From assembly GCA_030549495.1 (NCBI GenBank), contig JAUIRK010000333.1, positions 124,001-188,000 of the forward strand: a stretch of 64,000 nucleotides of DNA. Reading direction: 5' to 3'. Under the pieces are notes generated by a model, which had not been told where the DNA came from, did not search any database, and worked only from the letters and a program-made list of their open reading frames with translations. The position numbers and the translations under genes are program-made. Within the stretch, counting starts at the first letter, position 1. Each line of letters begins with the position of its first letter. This document shows positions 13,157 through 26,691 of this stretch, piece after piece. Source of the DNA: Nectonema munidae. Taxonomy: Eukaryota; Nematomorpha; Nectonematoida; Nectonematidae.

Positions 13157-14179
13157 CTGGAGTATATATGTTATCCGTATAATAAATTGTATTTGGTTAT
13201 GCATAATGTTTACGATATAATAAATAGATGGATGAAGAGCAAAATATTCATAAATGAGGCTAATCAATAGTCTATTTCTTCACACATTCCTAATTTGGTG
13301 AATTGTTTATCTATATTTGTTGATAGAATAATTCCAATCAACGCCGACAGATGCTACCTTATTGAAAATATGAATTTTTTCAGTATGATGCGAAACGATT
13401 TTTGTTAACGCCATCTATGGAAAACAATTAACTTATAAATTTATGTGAATCATCAATTCTGCGTTCTTAAAATGTTATAAATGCAAAAAAATTATTTCTT
13501 TTTAAGCAAATAGGCTCTTATCAATTCAAAATTATAGAAAAAAATTACAAGATAAAAACTGCCATTATCCGTCGTGGGAGGGGAAAATAAATGATCCACC
13601 TTGCGAAAGAAAGAGATTCATAACGTATCTGAAGGAAAAAAACGGAATCACTTAAATTCCACTTGTTTTTTGTAATGTCAAGGAAAAGGAAAAGAGGATT
13701 GCATAAAAGTAGCTTGATATTTTATACCCATTTCTTAAAAATAGGGATTAATAAAAGAATTTGTTTCAGAGGTGCTTTACAGGGTGTCGGGTCAAAACGC
13801 CTGAAACTCAAAAACATCAATTTTTAAATACTTTTGCTATACATTTAAAGTCATTTCTTTTTTTGAATTTTTTTCCCAATTTTACAGCATTCTTTATAGT
13901 TTAAAATTCTCATGCGTAATAAATCTTCAATTTGTTAAAGATCCATTCCACTCTTGAATATTGAAAACAATACTAAAATATATCCTTTAATAAAGTAACT
14001 AATGTGAAAATAATTATATTTATTATAATTCTGAATATTATTAGCCAAAAAATTTGTAATATTCCCGAAGTAAGATAGTTTTTAAAAAGTTTTAAGATTT
14101 GAAAATCTTCAAAAAATAATAAATCAGCACTTCTCTTAACTTTTTTGAAAATCGGTTTTGGGGTTTAAAGACCATGGGA
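13157..14179. other. Spacer with a solo Mutator-like MITE end
   Basis: AT-rich, no gene. At 13785-13809 the phrase GGTGTCGGGTCAAAACGCCT copies the left tip of the 12743 element almost exactly, but no right tip follows within reach. It is probably a truncated copy. Confidence 0.5.
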
Positions 14180-14943
14180 CAGTGATGGCAAAACTTTTTA
14201 ATTCGTGTGTCAAAAATTGATTTTTCTCTATTCGTGTGTCACTTTTAAATAACAGTAATTTGAACTAAAGTGATATCATCGGGAAAATATTTTTCACATA
14301 TGTTTTTGTATAATTTTTCAATCATTATCCGTTAACTTGTCTGTTATCTTTTTTCAAAGAAGTCAAGTATACTTCTAAAATTACTTTTTTTTTAATTATT
14401 TATATGATGCTGTCTTTCCGCTGTCAACTCTTTGATATTAGGCTCACATCTTGTGTCTTTTATTAATAAACAGGCCAAACTAGCATCACCTTCTTTGTCT
14501 ATGGTTTAGCTTAGGAAAGGAAGCGAATGTTGAAGAAATAAGAGTTAGTATTGTTTTTACAAATCATTTTAGAGTACCGAAGGTTTAAGCAATGCTATTC
14601 CAAGCAAGCAATAATTCTTTATTATGATTGCGAGCCATGCAGTCTGTCTAGTTCACGTTTTTCTAATTCAGCCCTAGAACTGATAAACGTATGTTTTCAA
14701 ATGGAACTATTATGGAAATTCTACTAAGCCACTCAAATTAATATATCTAAAATATATAAGTGTAAAGCAGTAGAAGAGAAGACTAGAAACCATTGTTGTG
14801 CGCTACTCACATCAAAGATCTTTGATGATAATTATACTTTCTTTTTTAAAACAAAAAGTTTTCCGATGTTTGTTCCAATAGCATGTCAGACAGAATTGCT
14901 TCGCGTGGCACTAATGACACGCATGTCGTAGTTTTGCCATAGG
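14180..14943. mobile_element. Degraded hAT-like MITE
   Basis: The left tip CAGTGATGGCAAAACTTTTT is followed by two copies of 'ttcgtgtgtca'. The right tip contains GACACGCATGTCGTAGTTTT followed by GCCATAG, so reading inward gives CTATGGCAAAAC and then a match to the same GTGTC phrase. These form terminal inverted repeats of hAT character (CAG...GGCAAAAC). No 8-bp duplication is legible and there is no coding capacity, so the element looks old. Confidence 0.55.
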
Positions 14944-15589
14944 ATGCTTTAGAATTAAAATACGTGATAAATAGGGTTTGTAAGTAAATAATTATTTTTC
15001 AAAATTTTACTTACTGTCTTATTTATCACTCAACAGTTTAAACTACCCAGAAAAAAGTTTCGGTAATTTAGTTATTTGGCATTTTTTTATTATTAGATAT
15101 ATTTTTTAAAAGCACCAAAACTTATGATTTTGCTTTTTGTTTTTTATAAATTCAAATACTGAGTTCATATTTGCACATTTTTCAAATGTTATTAAAGTAG
15201 CATTATCGTTTTTCAATTGAATGCGCTTTCTTATTTCAGTACATATGCATCAGATAACATATTTTTACAATTTTCTTAGTTTTTTTACGATGAAACAACA
15301 TCCAAAAGTTTATTATCAAATTGTAAGTTTAAATACGAATTCAAATTTTCAACAAATATTTTATTCAAAATTCAAGATGGTGTAAATTGTGATAGAGAAA
15401 TTCTTTTGTGAAGGCTTCTTATTGTAATTGCACCATCCTCATACTTTCCCGATAGAGTCATAATTTTCCTCTAATACATTATGTAGATTTCCTTTTGATG
15501 GCGAGAGAGTTTTTTGTCTGAAATCAGTCTTACCTAAAAAAAAAATCGCAAAAAGATGAAATGAGCTTTTCAAAAAATTCCATACATAC

Positions 15590-15870
15590 AAAGCATATTG
15601 GCTTCTTGAAGAAGACAAAGTTTCTTGATATGTTGCATTTATCACAGAATAGAGATTTTTTGAGATTTGACTTTCCCATTGAACCTATGGTGCCATTCTT
15701 CAACATCATTGTTGGTCCTAATAGGACTTCTATATACAGAGCAAGCTGTTGGACTCCACAAGCCAACTTTCAACCAGGTATTTTCTACTTAGTGACACAA
15801 CTCCATTGTTTTTGAAGTCATAGCTTTTGTTTTTATTTTCTGGAAGAATGTTGTGAAAAAGAAAGTGATA
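15590..15870 (-). pseudogene. Mutator-like transposase relic (C-terminal part)
   Basis: One minus-strand frame reads, at about 15658-15790, TWLKVGLWSPTACSVYRSPI directly followed by RTNNDVEEWHHRFNGKV. The phrase R-T-N-N-x-V-E-x-W-H-x-R-F is the hallmark of the C-terminal transposase region of animal Mutator-like elements, often linked to FLYWCH zinc fingers. Two stops end this frame. Similar residues resume in a neighbouring frame (INATYQETLSSSRSQYALY), which implies at least one indel. The catalytic DDE core is not visible, so this is a short dead fragment. It is a plausible source family for the 9-bp-duplication MITEs nearby. Confidence 0.65.
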
Positions 15871-16667
15871 AAAGCTGGTTTACTAGAGTGAACTTTAAGA
15901 TTTTCGATACTTCATGTGTTCAGCTGGCATAAAAGGTTTCGCTTGTTTGACTCTAGCAGATTTATACAATGTAACCAGTCTCAGTTCTTGAACCTAAAAA
16001 TCAAGATACTTTCACACGGCTCTCTTCTCTAGTAATCAAGAACTTCTTTTTTCAAGCCTTCTTGGTAGTCTTTCAACTAAAAAAGACGCAGTAAAGTTAA
16101 TTCTTGCCTAAGATCCAATTTACCAAAAATATTAAATTAGTTATTAGCTTATAAAACAAACTCAATTATGAAAAAGAAAAATTAGCAATAAAAAAAGAAG
16201 AAAGATTTTAAAATTTATTTTAAAAATACAAAATACAGTTCGATATATAAATGAAATTCAAGAATTATGATGAAGCGAAACTTTGAGTTATAAAACAAAT
16301 CTAGCCGTTCTTTCTGGAACAAATTCCTATTCAAGCCGCTGAAAAAATATACAATTTATGTGAAGAAATTACATTTTGGAAGATGATGGCATAATCGCTC
16401 TCTTTTTTTGATGTCATGAAAGCAAAAAACAGAGGCAGCCGTTTAATTCATTCATCACTTGATATAAACGCGTGCATCGTCAACATTTGAGTGAATCGCT
16501 TTTTTACAACTTTAAAAGTTGCGTCCATGTACCAAAAAAATAAAGAACATAATATTCGTAGTAAAACACGTCAAAGTGCTTCACATTGGAAACAAATTCG
16601 ATTTACCAAGTTTTTGCCTTTCCCAAAAACGATCATTCAATATCTGTTGAAAATAGAAGGTATCATT
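15871..16667. other. AT-rich spacer, nothing recognised
   Basis: No open frame, inverted repeat or RNA gene can be supported here. Confidence 0.5.
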
Positions 16668-16751
16668 ATGGATAAAGGCGGATTCCGAACGTCTTTGATT
16701 TTGTTAATTTCATCCATTACTGTTTGCAAAGCTGCTTTTGAAATCGAAAAA
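16668..16751 (+). CDS. Possible signal-peptide first exon of a secreted protein
   Basis: An ATG opens a 28-codon frame that begins MDKGGFRTSLILLISSITVC and ends KAAFEIEK. It has a basic start, a hydrophobic core (SLILLISSITV) and a plausible cleavage site after CKA, the classic layout of an export signal. It ends exactly at GAAAAA followed by GTAAGC, a strong splice donor in phase 0. This is a common design for the first exon of a secreted protein gene. No partner exon was found, and AT-rich DNA can make hydrophobic peptides by chance, so confidence is modest. Confidence 0.35.
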
Positions 16752-18263
16752 GTAAGCGCAATTTTATATTCATTAAAGTAAACAATGACTTTTTCTCTAA
16801 TTTCAAGTTTTATGAAAAAGATTCAATCCCTTCATGATTATGGTCATGTTTGGAGAACTGTTGTCCTGCACTTTCTATTAGAACATTTCCAATAAACCTT
16901 ATCAAATTTTTTCTCTTTGACATTGAATGAGTATCTAAAAAATTAATATGGATTTGATACAAATACATTGAAGTTTTATTCAATTTTTACTCTCCTTCTT
17001 GGGTTAGTAAATCTTTTTTTTCTGAGAAGCTTCAGATATAATCTCATATTCATACGACCTCATTTCTAAATCTTTTTCAATTGGCAGAGAATCGTCGAGA
17101 CTCTCCTTCAATGTTTGAAATTTCTGAAAATTTAAGTTAAAGGTGGTTTGAAAAGAAAAATCACTCACCAAAATAACTACCACATCAATTCTATTTTCTA
17201 TTAACATGTCTTTCATTGGAACAAGTTGGTTCCTCAGTCAGAGAAAAATATCCATGATCTTCAATTGCAGATAAATCTAAAAAAACTTTTAATTATTTTT
17301 TCTGAGACAAAATCGATAGTTTAAAATTTAGTTGAAACCCCATTTTAAGTTGCTAATAGTGCAGAAGTGTTTCATTGAAGGTTTTCTGACTTTCGGTAAA
17401 ATAGGTTCTAACAAACGAGGGGCGCCCATTCTTGAAATTATTAGGGGTGGGGGGGGGGCAAAATTTTTTTCCATGACCGAAGAATGGATTTATACAATGC
17501 ATTCATACAAAAACAAAAAAATTTAAGTAGCAATTTTAAGTTAAACAGAAAAAAATAGAAAAAGCCTAAAAAAATTCAACTGTAAAAAATGGAAATTTAG
17601 TTTTTAGTATACGTCTTTTATCTAACGTTTCAAATTAAAAACTTGCCATGCTTATAAATTAGTGGAGCAAAGTAAAAACTAATAAAGCCTATACTCTATT
17701 ACTAAGCGCCAAAAAAGGTACTTCGAAAAAGAAGGAAACTTTAACCGTTCTTTATCTTTGAAATTCAGCCTTTTTATCTGGAAGTAGTAAAATTGGAAGA
17801 AGTTTTTCTAGACATCAACACTTTATAGCAGATTTTGCTTACAGTTATACTATCGGAGAAAAGTTCAAACAAATATGTGGAACAGTTTATTTATTTATCT
17901 ATCAAAACTTAAAAAAAATACTCATTTTGTTATTTCAAAAGTTGAAAATATATTTTATAAAAAAAAACTTGAAAATTGGATCTTTTTTAAAACTCAATGA
18001 TAAAAAGAAATAAGAAATATTTCTATAGAGATTTTATAAAAAATTTTAAAAATCTTCCTATGAAGTAGCTAGTTTTAAGATATCCTGAATAAAACTCTTC
18101 CAATTTAAAAAGGAAAAAAAGTTGATTAAAAAAAACAGAAAATTATAGAAATTTGATGGAAAAGAGGACTTACTCTTACAAACATGTTAAGTTACAGAAT
18201 AGTTCGAGCAGAGATTACACTTAGTTAATTTCAGATTCAACATTGAAAATTATTATTACAACT
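16752..18263. other. AT-rich spacer, nothing firm
   Basis: No gene is supported. A G-run occurs at about 17447-17458 and short palindromic phrases are present, but no element boundaries can be set. Confidence 0.5.
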
Positions 18264-18267
18264 CTAA

Positions 18268-20342
18268 ATCTATTAGTGCTGGGCAAAATTTCAAAGCTCA
18301 AGTGCTGGGAGCGTAAAGTGCCCCCCACCCCATTTTTCTCAGATAAAAGAAACTTTTTATCTAAATTATATAACGTTTTTTACCCATATATACCCATTTT
18401 CAAGTATGCTGATTTCAGTGATGTTCATTTTTTATTAAAATCAATCAAACCTGTCAAAAATTGATTTTATATGACAGCTCATCTTAAAAAGAAAGTTTTT
18501 ATCTAAATTATTATAAGAAATTTTTACACTACCCATTTTCAAGTATGTAGAATTTAATGGTGATATTCCTTTTTTTTAATGAAAAACAGTCAAACCTGTC
18601 AAAAAAATCGATTAAACCTGTTAATCATTGTCAAATATATAAACTTCAAAATAAATTCTACTTGCAGTATTTCTAAGGTAATTATTTTCTTGAAATATTT
18701 AATAAACCAACTTTAGGTGTTTAATTCACTCAAAATATTTCATTTGTCAGTAATTTAGGCATCTCTATAGGACTTTCATCGTTTTGGCTACAAATTCGTT
18801 ATCGGCTCGTAGTCTCTATGTCATTTCTTCTATACTTTAAAGAATGTAATTTTGCTATTCATTCTATGATGATCCTTTCTTGGTAGCTCTATTTTAATTA
18901 GAAATTTATTTTCTTCAATGTGTGTTTGAAAAAACTTTTTTAAGGATATATTTTGAACAGATTTTTTCCTCTCTCAATGCACTCTGATTAAAGAAACTTC
19001 TCGATGATCTTATGCTTTTTTTTATCAGTATTATTAATATCAGATCTGAATATTTGTCAACAAATCTCAGTTCAAAGGTATTTTTCTGATGAAGCATTCG
19101 TGATCGTCCACATTCTTCATCAAAACGACTCTCTCTTTCACGCAAAAGCAAAAAGATGGGCAAATTCAATTAAAATTAAAAAATATCTTGATAGTGACTA
19201 AATTCTCACATATTGGCATCTTTGCCATTTTTGATAACTCTGACCTAATGTAAATTTTCAGATTTCCGACCCATCTTAGTTAAATGATAATTGTAATCCT
19301 AAATGATAAGTTATAGATTTAAATATTTTAAATTTCCAAAATCTTTTTGTAGCATCCAATATTAGATCATTATACCACTTCCTAGTTCATTAGAACATGG
19401 TAGACCTTCCATTTAGTCAAGATACATTTTTTTAAAATTATTTCTTTTGATCACACCTTCTCTTTTCAATTAGTTTTCCACTTGCTTCCTTCTCTCATAC
19501 TAATCTTCAAAAAATTTTATACGATTTGTTTTTTTAATAAATATTTCATACTCAAGATCATTGAAGGAAGTATTATAAGCCAAAATATATACTGATAGTG
19601 ATAATTATATACTAATAGATATTATATAATATATACTATTATTATAATTATATACTATATCATAATAATTATACTAATAGATAATAATTTTTTGAAAAAA
19701 TTTTACAGAACTGATTTTCAGTCATACATCAACAATTCAATTGCTACTTCCAGATATTTTTTAATCGTATTAGCAAAAATGGAGTACAGAAATAAAATAA
19801 GCATAGTCGATTTGGTATAAAAACAGATATTTTACTAGAAGTAAACCGCAAATCTGATTGAAGCTTCCAGATATTTTAAAACTATGAATGCCAAACCGGA
19901 GTCCACAAATGAAACCAGTATCTTTCATTTGGTATATAAACATACATTTTATGTAAAATTTTAAGGAATATTCCATTAGATATATTTTTGATCAATCAAA
20001 ATTTTGATTGACATTTTCTAAAAAGTAGTCATGATTATTGAAAAAATTAAATATATAAAGTGTTATGCGTTCAAAACTGTATATAATTATAAATTTTCAA
20101 GGTAGTATATAATATAGACCATTAGTTAGGTTAACTACAGATAATGTCAAAATTTTGTTGAAAAATTTTGATTGACAGTTTTTGACATGAGAGGGTCATT
20201 CAACTACCATGAAAAAGGTATCAAAAGATGCAGCTAACGATTTTAGAAAAAGTTATGAAATTTGAAGGGATATAATTGCGCCAATTTTGTACAATGAATT
20301 TTTTTGTGTAGGGGTGTTTTACGCTCCAAAGCACTAATAGGG
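18268..20342. mobile_element. 2.1-kb non-autonomous element with piggyBac-like ends
   Basis: The right end read inward is TTAACCCTATTAGTGCTTTG followed by GAGCGTAAAACACCCC, with the TTAA at 20343-20346. The left end reads CTAAATCTATTAGTGCT and soon after GGGAGCGTAAAGTGCCCC, so TATTAGTGCT and the AGCGTAAA phrase are inverted partners, and the left TTAA has decayed to CTAA (18264-18267). TTAA targets with CCC-starting tips are the signature of piggyBac. The inside is AT-rich with no transposase. Parts of it recur, inverted, at 35.3-36.5, 39.0-40.1 and 43-48 kb, for example the phrase 'gaccctctcatg...aaaactgtcaatcaaaa' at 20.17 and 39.12 kb. Confidence 0.65.
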
Positions 20343-20346
20343 TTAA

Positions 20347-21835
20347 AACGTTGTTTTTGTCTTGAAGAGAAAAGTAGAAAGGGACAAGGAGAGAAATTCG
20401 ATGTTACTTTAATGTCGTTGGCAAAGATACAGACAGATTAACGGGAAAAAGTGGAGAAGGTTTTGATGAATCGCTTGAAAATTTTATCCTTTTTATAAGT
20501 TTTAGTTCTCGAACATATGATCGTTAACCGAAAAAAGTTGTTTGATGAGTTGCAGAGCTTTTGAAAATCTTTTGAGTGTCACTATAAAGCGAGTCTGGTG
20601 ATTTCCTTATCGTAACAAACAACGAGAAAGAGGAAACACATATGGCCAAACATTTGGGTTATAAAATTTGTGCACAGACAGTTAACTACACCTTTTATAA
20701 TGTACATGTGCTAAATGTAGCACTGCTTATAAATGTTGCATATAATTTAGTCAAAATATTAGTCCTCTTCTCATGAGAAAGTTTTTGCCTTCTGAACTAT
20801 TTATAGTATAGAAACATCAAAGGCTATTTCATGTATAGCTCGGCAAACTAATCTTATTTTTGCACCTACTTTTTATGCTTTTGATAACTTAGATAACTCT
20901 TTTCTTTAAATTCAAAAACTTTCAACATTTTGAAAAACGGTACTGAGAGAAAACGAGAGATCTTAATAGCTATTCCAGAGGGGTCGAGCTAGACAAGTTT
21001 TAAAGCTAAATTCACTTTTAAAAGAAAAAAGGTGTAATTATAAGGTAAAAAAATCAAGAAAGATTATTCGGGCATTTGATTAGTCTTAGATTTATTTAAA
21101 TTAATAAATTATGATTTATTATAATTTATTTATGATCTAATTGATTTATGATTTAGTTGATTCCTAGTCAAAAAGTTTTTAAAACTTTAATTTCCAAACC
21201 TGAACTACGTTAGCTTATTTTTGAAAAACTGAATGTTTCATCCTTAAAAATACAATATGGCCGCGATCAGTTTTGTAATTCAAGTTTCATAAAGCTGCAT
21301 GTTATTCTGAGGAATATAATATCGGTAATAAACAATTAGTTAAGTTCCACAATTAACCGTATTTTTCGGTCATAAGACATACCACTATTTTTTGTTTAAA
21401 ATTACAATAAAAAATATTGTAGAATTGTTGTTGAAGATCATTTAACTTGGCGCAAAAATTATTCTTTGAACTCAAGCACTAAATAAATCCTTTAAAATTA
21501 AACAAAATTTTTGAAAACTATCAAAATATTGGCTTGTTCGAAAAGTTCGTGCCGATTTTTAGCGTGATAGTTCATCCTTCGACACACGTAAGAACCTGTC
21601 GGATTATCAACACATATATTTAAATTTTAAAGACATTTATTTACTTTTTCACATTTTTTAAAAATTAAAAGAAAGATTTTGTAACAAAATGGTTCATGCG
21701 GTTGCTACCATTTCTCCACAAACACACAATCGCTGTTACATTAGAGTCTTAGACAAATGTAATATTAGACAGATGTTTCAAATACGTATGCATCGTCATG
21801 TTTAGAACTTGTAACTATTGTTTTTTTTTAGAAAA
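20347..21835. other. AT-rich spacer with a possible mariner-type end
   Basis: No gene is supported. At 21531-21555 the phrase TTGGCTTGTTCGAAAAGTTC followed by GTGCC resembles the terminal repeats of mariner-type elements, but no transposase follows and no matching end was found. Confidence 0.4.
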
Positions 21836-21839
21836 TTCA

Positions 21840-24480
21840 CCGCAAGTTGCAATAATGGTACTGTAGTAATAAAAAGAGAGCCATTTTTAGCCATCGATAA
21901 TGAAAATAGCCACTTTTAAGAGAAAAACTTTTTAGCTTTACATCACATGACTTTGAAGACATGTCACGTCACTTTTGCTTCAGTTTATGAAAACGGGTCC
22001 CTAAAATTAATATTAAACGCAGCAAATTTTTTATTATCATTGGCTTATTTTTAAGCATTTATTCATCTACTCTTTTGTTTTTAAAGTGATTTTACTGTGT
22101 TGGTGATTTTTTTAAAGTGACTTTCTGTGTTGGCGAATTTGAATAATAAATTATTATTAAAAAGTGGAAGCCCTCTTATTCGATTTTTAAATTTATTTTT
22201 TTTGGTCACTTTCTAAAATGAAGCGGCAAGAAACACTTCTCAAGTTTTTCTCAAAGAGATAAAATGAAGACAGTGATTCAGATGATCATTGCATTTCTGA
22301 TTCTCAGATGAAATTTACAAATATAGAAAAGCCCAAGGTTGCCATTGAAGAAAGGAAAAAGCAGAAAACTGCTCAGCATGGGAGCAAAAATTGCCGCCAG
22401 GGTAATTTTCAAGCTTCGTATGCCAATGAATTTTCTGTTTAAATTGCAATTAAAAGAGATGCCAATAATCAAGTAATGGAAGTGACATGTAACTGGTGCT
22501 GTAGTTTCAAGAAGCAAGCGACGCATCATCAAAATTTGTTTTGGGCTATAAAGATTCATTCAAAAAAGAAACTTTTAAGATTCATGAAAGAAGTGTGTCA
22601 CACAGAAACTGTGAATGATTATACAAACCACTGGCTAAGTGTATGTTGGAAATGGGCATGGAAGAGATGGAAAACTTCAAAAAACTTTTCATTACTGCAC
22701 ATTTCATTGTCTATTGGAATACGCCATACAGTGATTTTGAGAAGCAAATTGAACTTACCAGGTAATTGGAAATTCCAGTGAAGGGAAAATATATGAACAG
22801 GACAATGTGCACAGAATTTATTCATAGCATCGCTTCTTCCACTCGAAAGAAACTTATGGAAGCCATTTCAAAGTCTCCTTGTGTTAGCCTACTACTTGAT
22901 GGTTCCACTGAGATTTCAGTTTCAGCATCTGTTTGTGTATATGCGCTACATCACTGAGGGGACTGTTGCAGTCTTATGTAGGTCTGGAGGAGTTACCCAA
23001 TGAAACTCCTGGTGGCTATATTACAGCTTTCAATTCTCTCTCAAAATGACTGGGAATAAACCTATTTGACCAGGGAAAAGTGGTAAGTCAATGCAACCGA
23101 TGGAGCAAGAACAATGTTGGGTTGTCATGGTGGTGTTACTGCTAAATGAACAAAAGATATTTCCCATTTGGTTGTCATTCATTGTGTGGCTTATAGACTC
23201 CAAATGGCAGTCCTGGATTCATTTAAAGCTGTACCATTTATGCAAGAAGTTGAGACGATTCTCAGAGGATTGTATATCTATTATCATTCTTTACCAAAGC
23301 GCTTATCCCAGCAAAAAGAAGTTGCAGCAGCATAGAAATGCAGTTGCTAAAACTAAGAGACATCAATGCTGTGAGATGGGTTGCCAACAAAGAACAGGCA
23401 CTTCAAGCACATTTGAAAAGATGGTAAGCTGTGGTCTTTCAGTTGCAGAACAACTCTAATGTTGGAACTTCTGATGCTCAAAAAGCAAATGGACTGCTCA
23501 AAGCCATTTGTGATTTTAGGTTTTTAAAGTGCTGTCATTTTCTTTATAACTTTCTGACAGTCCTACGCCCACTTTCTACTACATTTCAAATAGAAAGCCT
23601 AATGTTGTCACAAATCAAACCATCAGTGAACCATGCTATTTCTTTTTAAATAAACTTGAATATAACCCAGGAGAGATTGAGAGTCTTTTTTTTTCTGAAG
23701 TGTCTCTCACTTGTGTCTTCAAAGAAGTCCAGTTAGAAAGAGTAGAAGCAGGGGAAACAAGCTACCAAAAGGATAGAAGAATTATCTCTGACATTTTTGC
23801 TTCTCTGACAGAGACATTCAGGACCATGGATGCAACAGTAGCACAGAATATATCCATATTTGATACAATGGGATGGCAAGAGGGGAAGAAACTGACAGAT
23901 TTTTGGGATGTTGAACTTGAGCAAATGGTGCAGCGTTTCAAGGAGCCCGTATCTAACATGGAAGTTCCAACTGCTTTCTTTGCAAAGGAAATGCTGCTTG
24001 ATGAGTGGTTTAGATTGAAAATCCTGGGAAAAGATCTGTCCTTCCCCCATCTTTGCAAACAGGCTATGTTACGCTCTGAAAGATTCCCAGTGTTATCCAA
24101 ACTGATGCCAAATGTTTTGGTTTACCAAGTTCATCTGCTAGTGGCGAAAGAGGGTTCAGAACTGCATCAAAACAGACCTTAGATCAAGACTGACAACAGC
24201 CAACCTTGATTCCCTCATGCTTGTCGGCCCCAGTGGTGGACTTTGATCCAAATGAAAGCATTAAACTATGGCACTCATCACGTGGGCAGAAACTTGTACA
24301 TATACGAATTAAAATAACCTGCACTATTTTTCTATGTAAACAATGTTTACTAAACATGTTAGGTAAGAAATAAATGCCATATTTCATTTCCAAAGTAAAG
24401 GCATTTTAATTATTTTAATACATTTGACGCATGAAAGATGCATGGCAATTTTTATATGTACGTGCTACTAAACTTAACAA
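21840..24480 (+). mobile_element. Broken hAT element (ZNF862/KIAA1586-like)
   Basis: This block holds a degraded hAT transposase gene with its untranslated flanks. Coding similarity runs from about 22218 to 24290. Boundaries are approximate because I could not identify convincing terminal repeats. Confidence 0.7.
22218..24290 (+). pseudogene. hAT transposase pseudogene, ZNF862/KIAA1586-like
   Basis: The start reads MKRQETLLKFFSKR, the typical opening of this hAT branch. A Cys-rich zinc-finger-like piece with CNWCCSFKKQ follows near 22490. At about 22770-22950 comes KSPCVSLLLDGSTEISVSAS, the region around the first catalytic aspartate (LLDGSTEIS). The middle (23700-24180) gives a long helical stretch including DFWDVELEQMVQRF. 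The C-terminus splits between frames: GERGFRTASKQTL, then LRSRLTTANLDSLMLVG, then DPNESIKLWHSSRGQK, which together are the dimerisation end of the family. At least five stops or frame changes interrupt it, so it is dead. ZNF862-like genes in animals are themselves hAT-derived, but the many breaks and lack of introns here favour a transposon relic. Confidence 0.75.
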
Positions 24481-24794
24481 AAATTTTTGCACCCCTGGTT
24501 TAGGCTATAACTTTTTTTGAGTAAAATCAATTTTAAAAAATAATAGTTCAAATTACAACTATATTTTTGAACAAGGACAATGTACTCAGAAAAAAACAAA
24601 GTTTGTCAAAATAAAGAATTCATTTATCAGAAATGAATTTTCGAACCAAAAGAGAAAATTACTTTAGCTTGAGAAGTTCTTACAAGCTAAAACCCAAACA
24701 AAAAGAAGTTTAAAATATTGAAATTAGTGGAAAATCGCAAAATTTTTTGGTTTAAGTTGAAAAATCAAATCTAAATGTAATAAACATTTTGAAT

Positions 24795-24852
24795 TTTTCT
24801 GTGGATAATTTTTCGGGCGTTTTGGTTTTCGGGTGTTTTGAACTGGCACCAA
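24795..24852. mobile_element. Solo end of a Mutator-like MITE
   Basis: The phrase GGGCGTTTTGGTTTTCGGGT followed by GTTTTGAACTGGCACC is an inverted version of the 12743-type left tip (GGTGCC...TCAAAAC). No partner end was found on the left, so this seems to be a truncated copy. Confidence 0.5.
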
Positions 24853-24856
24853 ATAA

Positions 24857-26687
24857 AAAAACTTTGAACGGTTTCTTTTGTTTTGTAGATGATTAAAATT
24901 ATAGCGAATACACCGATACTTTGATTTAAATTGCATTATGACGATATTTGAATAACTATATCAGCATCTGTTTTTGCAGAATGCTGTGTAGAAAAATCAC
25001 AAATTACAGCTTGAAATACATACAGTTTATAGGTATATGCAATGCATGCGACCAACAGATTAAAGTAACAACGACTATAAACACTACAAAATAGTCTTCA
25101 AAATTCGGTTCGGCTATTTCCAGCATGAAAATTGATCTCCAAATAAGACACTTTAGCTTGGTGAGTGACATAAAGTGCTATTTCATGTGTCGCGTCTTGA
25201 CTCACGTTTTGTTGAAGTAGGTGGATTGATAGATGAAAGTAAAGAATTTTTTGAAAGTTTAATTCTTTCCATTCACAGCGGTAACACAGTCAAAAAGATT
25301 TCTTGGTGTTGAAATGTAGTTTTATGAAAACGTTGGGTACCGAGAAAATGTTTGTGGAAAAGTTTAAAGGAGAAGATATTTTGGTTAAGAAAGCATTAAT
25401 TCATAAAAATAAAAAAGCATACTGAAATTTGGTCAATTAATTTTTGCTCAACTATCGCAAATAGACTAACATTTTTAGAGGGCAGGGAAGTCTCCAGTGG
25501 GAATTTTTGTTTTAAAAATGATTTAGCAGCTCAAGATCAAGCAATTGGTAGCTATCCAAATATTTCAAAATTTGCGGTAGCATATATTTTGACCTTCACA
25601 ACAACTTACATGTGTGAGAGTTGATTTTCATGTCTGTTGAGCATCAAATCTAAACAGAACTCCTGGGAATTGATTCATGCTATGCTTTATTTTCTTCCTA
25701 ATATGGAAAATCTTATAAATTTAATTTTAAAATTGTTTCAAATAAAGAATTCATGATTCGTCAAGAGTTGCCGGATGCACACGCATTTTTCTTTCCTTAA
25801 TAACGGATCGTGCACCATCCTGGTTCTCAGTGATCAATCTTATAATTCCAAAAAAGGAGCTTATAAAAAACTAATTCCAACTGTGATTGAATATCTCTTT
25901 TTAGCATAAATAAAAACTCCTCCCTATTTTCAAAATATTTTTCATGCTAATTATCTTTGTAACGAATAAAAAATTGTTATAGCCTTTTTTTATTTCGGTT
26001 TAATGATAAAAAAATAGATGGCAAATTTAAAATAAAATAAAAATATTGGGAAGAGGAGATTTGTTTGACAACAATTAAATGGTCAATAATTTTAGTAAGT
26101 TAAATTTAACTCATTTTTAGATTTGATTAATCAAGTTATTTACTTAGATGTTAAAAATATGAAAACTCATAAATTTCACAGTTGTCGACTAAATCCTCCA
26201 ATTGAAATCATTAAGCGCATTCGAAATGTCTCTCTCTTAAATAAATATTAAAAGAAATGCAACTTGATCGTTTGATGATACTAAATAGATGTTTTGTAAT
26301 GATTGCTAAAAAAGGTTTGCAAAGATTGACCAATTCAGAAGATAGAAACGTGTTGAGGGTTTAGTAGAGACAAGGCTTGAACTGACCCGTTAGCAAGCAG
26401 CATCTTTGCCATAGGGTGTGGCTTACACATGAATGCCATAAGTTGCCTTATTCAAATATTCAGAAACTTAGGTAGTCCTTAAAATGCAGAATATTTTTCA
26501 AATCATATCTTTTATATGAAATTTCAAGGGCGTGGAAAAAAAAAGATTTAACTAACTTATTTATTAAAAGACTCGAAATTTCACCCCCTTGAATTTATAT
26601 CTGAGTTTCATTCTTACAAAACTGAAATTACAAAACAAACTTCAGTAGAGAGAGACTAATCCCCTATTTTTTTTTAAAGTTTTACAA
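24857..26687. other. AT-rich spacer with one tRNA-like scrap
   Basis: No gene is supported. On the minus strand around 26350-26425 a tRNA-like stretch with an A-box-like phrase (TGGCAAAGATGCTGC) and a diverged B-box (GGTCAGTTCAAGCC) suggests a worn tRNA-derived SINE head, not a working tRNA. Confidence 0.35.
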
Positions 26688-26691
26688 TTAA

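Noticed and set aside
19580-19690. Possible regulatory palindromes in an ATACTAATAGATA-rich stretch
   Set aside because: Simple AT-rich repetition explains it.
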